Shown: piece by piece, positions 47,001 through 53,000 of the stretch | How the letters are laid out: each line of letters opens with the position of its first letter | Numbering within the stretch: the first letter of the stretch is position 1 | Assembly: GCA_030867875.1 (NCBI GenBank) | Contig: JAOWCC010001501.1 | Location: 17,017,524 to 17,081,523 of the forward strand | Length of the DNA: 64,000 nt | Source: Actinernus sp. WN-2022 | Lineage: Eukaryota; Cnidaria; Anthozoa; Actiniaria; Actinernidae | Direction: 5' to 3' | Position numbers and translations under genes: made by a program | Notes under the pieces: generated by a model | The model's input: the letters and a program-made list of their open reading frames with translations, nothing else | Databases searched by the model: none | Told to the model about the DNA's origin: nothing

Positions 47001-50000
47001 ATCGCCTATAGATGTAGCTGTGATGGCCAAGGTCCTTCCGGGAAACGAGGGGTAAATTGCTTTTCGCTGTTCGGGAAATAATTCAGAAATGTCGAAAGTT
47101 TCGCACGCTTTCTCCAAAGCCATATCAAGTCCGTCTGTATCGTCCGCGATTTGGCTTGTCCTTCATGCAGGCTTCACTGGACATTCCACGCATACCTCAG
47201 TTCTCTAAAAATAAAACCTTCGCTCTGATTGGTCGAAATTAAATGACGTCAGGAACTTTACGTTTGACGTTCCCTTTCTTTTTGCACGATAACTTAACAG
47301 TGAACAGGACAATATCGTGATCACTTATGCCAGGAATGACCTTTACACAGCTGATGATATTGTTGTTGTTAGATAATACAAGGTCTAGGATATTGTGTGC
47401 TTCACCTTGCCGTCTAGTTGGTTCATTGACGAGTTGATTCAGGTCGTGTCCATAACTATGTCTAGTAATTTTTCAGACGCTGCATTTCAGTTGTTGGAAG
47501 CCCTTGGGTTGGTCCAGTTAATGCCCGGAGCATTAAAATCGCCTGCGAGTATCACATTGTTCTTATGTAGATTAACTCCCATCTTACATTTCATTTCAGA
47601 ATTTTCATTTCATTTTCTCTTCTTTAATTAAGTGCTACTGAAGCGAAATTTTATCATTAAAATTAAAATCTCACTTGAAAGTCCTTTCGAAAAGAGGAAG
47701 AATAGCATTTTCTGTTTGTCAATATCTCATCTCGTTCCAGAGATATTAAGGTTTTTGGAATATGCAAATTAGATGGTTTGTGACGTTATAAGGTTGACAC
47801 AGCCATGAAGACAAATCACAAAATGACGAAAATCTCTGCAAATAGTGGGTAAAAACAATTGACACTTTGCACACGTATGGTACGAAGGAAAATACACGTC
47901 ATTATTCAAATTAAGATGTTACCATGGTAACACTCTAGGCCCCAGGCTGCTTCAATGAGGAACATAATTTTCCTAATTTCTCCTTTGCCAAACACATTTT
48001 TTCTACTGTTGGCATATCAGAAGGTTTGGAACAGTGTAGGCATTGTATGTGAGTGGCTTAAAGTAAATTATTTTCTGTAATAGAGATAAAAACTACAATT
48101 TTATGTTCACGGTCAAAGGAGCCTGCGGCCAAGAGTGTTTCCATGGCAACATCTTAAGTTGAATAATGACGTGCATTTTCCTTCGTACCATACGTGTGCA
48201 AAGTTTCAATTGTTTTTACCCAACATTTGCAGAGATATTCTTCATTTTGTGATTTGTCTTCATGGCTGTGTCAACCTTATGACGTCACAGACTATCTAAT
48301 TTGCATATTCCAAAAACCTTAATATCTCTGGAACGAGATGAGATATTGACAAACAGAAAATGCTATTCTTCCTCTTTTCGAAAGGACTTTCAAGCGAGAT
48401 CTTAATTTTAATGATGAAATTTCGCTTCAGTAGCACTTTAAATCATTTCATATTCATGAGGTAGCTAGGTAAGTATCAAATATTGGCTTTCCAGTAAAAA
48501 AATATCAAAAAGGAAACGGAACAAGATACAGTCATTACATTAAGTTCTTTTTGCTTTCGGATTTGGTACAGTCACTTTCGTGCCGAGAAGCACTCGCAGA
48601 TGCTTCAATTGCCGCCCTTATATATCGTTGTCTGTCGCCGGATGCATTATTAACAGACGTGACGTCATATAGTTGCGTATTAAATAAAATGTACGCGTGG
48701 TGGACGTTCAGTTTCGTCAATAGAATCAGAGCAAGTCAAGAGCCTGGTGAACGGGTCACATTAATATATATGTATTGCTTCAATTTGTGTGGGGTTTTAA
48801 AGTTATGCTACATAGTCCTTTCGAATCGCTCTGTATACCAGACAGAACTTTCTCTGATGAATACAGGAATTTAGACGGTAGATGTAAAGCGATGACATCA
48901 CACGATGACGTCACACTAGACAAAGAAGTTTAGAGACCTGACGTAAATGAGGACGAAATGAGACTCAAAAGCAACTTCGGAGTGCGATTTTGTATTCGAA
49001 AAGGACTGTGCGTGTTGTTCGACTTACATAATAGCCTTAAGCCTCATTGTGTAACAATGAAATAAAATTGGTGTTTTAAAGTGGGACGGATACAGCATAT
49101 TTTCCTTAAAGGAGAACTAAACCCTAAAATCAACCCAACGTCTTTACAAAGATGTATTCTAAAGAAATAAGTTTTGCTATTTTATTTTTCTGTGTTGCGC
49201 GTCTATGAGGAGAAAATTAGTCTCCAAGTTCGATTTTCCGCTGAAAAATCTATATTGTGTGGCGGCTCAATTCAGTGCAAATTTCCCCATAACGTACGTC
49301 ACACATACCAAGGAAGAACGATCACACCTCTAGCACAAAGAAAGCACAATGGTCCGCAATTAGAAGCCATTAGGCCTGCTATTCAATGTAGGGGACGGCA
49401 TGGCAAAACTAATTTATTCCCCGTATACTACGTCACAAATTACAAGACTTGAGCCGTCTGTACATACCGGAGGCTGTGAGGAAGGTTTTCGGATTTTCTC
49501 TTGCTAGACGCGCAACACAGAAAAAATAAATAGCAGAACCTATTTATTTCGAATACATGTTTGTATAGACATTGGGTTGATTTTAGGGTTGAGTTCCCCT
49601 TTAAAAGAGCTCATTCGACCAAGATGCATTGCGAGCTCAAATTTCTCGAACCGCCATTTTCGGGGCCCCCGATAATGGCTCTGGAGAGCTTCTTGAAACA
49701 AATCCTATTCCATCGGTCTCACAGGGGCATACCAGTTGATTACTTATAGTGGAAAATGTTCCTTATTTATTAGCTTTTGTGTTCAGTCGTATATTTCCGA
49801 ATTTTCACCTGCCAGGGGAAATATTGAACGTACTCTGGAGTCGCCTTTGGTCAGTGAAATTATTACTAGAGCCTGTACTGGAGTTAGCCGACTGTTTGAT
49901 CGTAATTCCTACAGTTTTTCCAAACCAGGGCCTTTCTACATTGGCTTGATCGGCCCGCAGACCTAAATGACAAGAAATTTAAAGGTCAGAAGAGCTGAGC

Positions 50001-53000
50001 CTTTTGCTTATCATTATCGGACACTTACAACATTTAAAGCAAATTGCTTTGACTGAAGACTCGAGTACGCGGTACATGCAAGATTACAAATCTCGCAGTT
50101 TCTCTCTTAGTCTTATAGTCTTGGTTTTCGCTCAATTTACATGGACAACGCTGAGACAATTAAAGTAAGTAAAAGTGAAATGTTGTGTTGATATCTGCAT
50201 GAGCGGCTGTAAAGTGGAAACCTATTTTATAAATGTTTCTTTGCTGATGAATAAACTTCAAGTTCAATCAAGTGCCGCTGGGCGCTCAGAAAACTGATTG
50301 ATCGAATTGTTTTACCCAGCATATCCAATGTACGATTAACGGAAGTCAAGGGGCTTTTAAAATGACACAAACCGGCTGAAATTCAGGCTAACAAACAATA
50401 ACATTATACGGATTCGATTCCTCAAATTTGATTTCAAATTTGCATATTGCATTGGCGAGTCCAAAGGTGGTATGGAAAACGCACGGACCTTGAACACAAA
50501 TAGAATGTGGCAAACAGTACTTCAACATTTCAAACCAGCATTTTGGCAGGGACAACCTAGCTCCTTTCTTTCGACTACACGTTCTTGCATGCACAAGCCT
50601 AGAAAGGAAAGAACTCTAAATGTATAACGCTATCGTAGAATTGATTAATTTCCTTGCCACACGATATGCATCGCTGGAACTTGGTCCAGAAGTTGGACAA
50701 GTTGGTTCGCTAGATCGAGCATGAGATCGATTGCCAGCATCACGTCGCGGAATTTTATTTCTTCAAGTATAAAGGCAACCGATCTCCCCGCCGATCTCGG
50801 CCATTCAACTCTATTTACTAAAAGCCCGATATCACATTTTCTGATTGGCAGCTGTCCGATTTCAAGTAGTTTCCCGTATGAAAACAATAACAGTGACTCG
50901 CAATGCATCTAGTTGACCTCGTACTGCACGCGTGGAAAAACGTGAACCAATTAGTATAGTGGTGGGTTGGTCACGTAGTAACGCGATCCGCCAGGACTCA
51001 TTCGTAATTGGAAGATTGTTGTTATCAACATTGAACTGTGTTTTCGTCACATTATACGTCATAGTGACAGTGAAATTGAACCTTAGACGTAACCGGTTCT
51101 CACAAGCCTATGGCTTACGTTTAAGTATTCAAGTTCAGCTTGCCACGCATCGGCATATATTTGGATACTTGTGATGAGAATATGATAAATCAAACTATCC
51201 ACCCCCCGTTTCACCCTAAATTTACTGGTTAATCGTTAAATCCAAAGGAGGGGTGGGTAGGGGTTTCCCAGAAACCGTTGTGATTGTCCAGAATAATTTG
51301 GGGCCATTCAAGGAGACTACTTACGTAAATGGCTGGCGTTGTTTACTACAAGAGCGTAATCCAGGTTGCTCTGACTTAATTCCAGTTATCGGCACTATTA
51401 TCCTGATTTCCCGTGCCTACTGTATTTTCTTTTAGTCAAACAAGCGTCAGTCACTTCCAGATGATAAAGAGTTTCAGGTTAAACTCCTTATTTATTGAGG
51501 AAAAAAATGGATGCGCTTTCCTGGGCTATTTTCCTTTCTCACTGGGCGGGAAGATAAGGCAAGAATTGTGTACATCTATCTTCCCTAAATATGTGGGTAA
51601 TGTATTTGATAGCGGCGGGGGTAGCTGTAGAAATTGAAGAAAGTTTGTATATGAAACGGGGAAGTGGGGATTTGATTTGAAAAAGGACGTGAAGCATCGA
51701 ATTGCGCTAACGAAGTTGAGAATAAGTAATCATGAGCTACAAATTGAGAGGGGCAGATATGAGCGCCCATATAAACCATTCAACGAGACGGTTTGTCCAC
51801 TTTGTAAAGCCGAAGTAGAGGATGAACGGCATTTTATAATTAAATGCACATACTACCAAGTGCCGAGAAACGAATTCTATGCTTCACTGGAAAACACATT
51901 GAAAATATCCTTCTCAAACTCATTAATAATTCATGAGATAGTCATCCAATGGAGGAACTGTATTTGGTCACATGCATGGGTCTTGATACCGGGTGAAACC
52001 CTTGTGTTTGATCATGTTTCCAACCCTAGTGATCAATATTTCTTAATCATCATATTCATAAACCACTAACTAATTACATACTGATAAACTACAAGTAAGG
52101 AGCGAAGAAATAAAGAATAACATAGAAAGAAAAAGTCTGCCTCCACTGGAGTTCGAACCACGACCCTTCCGACTGCTCGTACTAACTCTTGTCCACTACT
52201 CTACTAGTACGCTAGTTGAAATCACTGCTATCAAAAAAGAATAATAAGCCATCGATCGAATAATTATATACAACAGTCAAACGGTAAACAATACTTGCTA
52301 ATGAAGTTTGAAAAGAAACGTATGTAAATTGTCGGTTTTGCATTCGCATGAGAAGACATGTCAAACACTCATTGTTCGTCTTTCATCAGGGGATTCCAAA
52401 TATTTCGAAAACAATAAAACCCTCGAGGCTACGCCTCTCGGGTTTCATTCGTTTTCTCAATATTTGGAACCCCTGATGAAAGACTACAATTCGTGTTTGA
52501 CATAGTTCTTCTCAAACTCATTAATAATTCATGAAGCGAAAACAAAGGAAATCTGATACAGATATCTGATAAATCCTGATTTACATAAACTTTGGCTTCG
52601 ATTTTCTCGGCCAAAATAAGTCGTATCGCCAAAATAACTGAAAACGTGACTCTCTACATCTAGATGTACTAAATCTAGATATTCTAAATATAACCACATC
52701 TACTCCTGTGCTGGGAACAGATACAATGGAGAAGATTGACGTTTCTGGTAATGGCTCCTGTCATTATCACATATCCCCCCCCCCCCCCCCGGGTCGGGGT
52801 TTCAATTGATAAGTGCATAAGAAATAGTAAACTCACATTGAATTACAAATTAAGACAAATTTAAACCAGTTAAAGTTTTAGGTTACATTTCCCATATGTA
52901 CCTAAAAATTAGGGTGGGTGATTGCCTCAGCTTTCTTTCTAGCCTGCTTGCCGGCTCTCCTGTAATTTTTTTCGGGCGTTTCTTTTTGGATTGGGTCACC

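Larger units (their letters stand above)
42860..47245. mobile_element. foldback element inserted in the LINE, itself hit by a second LINE
   Basis: The outer segment CATTCCACGCATACCTCAG with TAAAACCTTCGCTCTGATTG is at 42908-42972 (inverted) and 47172-47242. The inner arm GAAATAATTCAGAAATGTCG with CTTTCTCCAAAGCCAT is at 45990-46060 (inverted) and 47065-47125. It continues inward to about 46240 and 46870. With the 3-kb LINE removed it is a foldback of about 1.4 kb. Its interior near 46780-46880 resembles the 214-bp unit of the TTAA element in Akirin. Confidence 0.75.
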
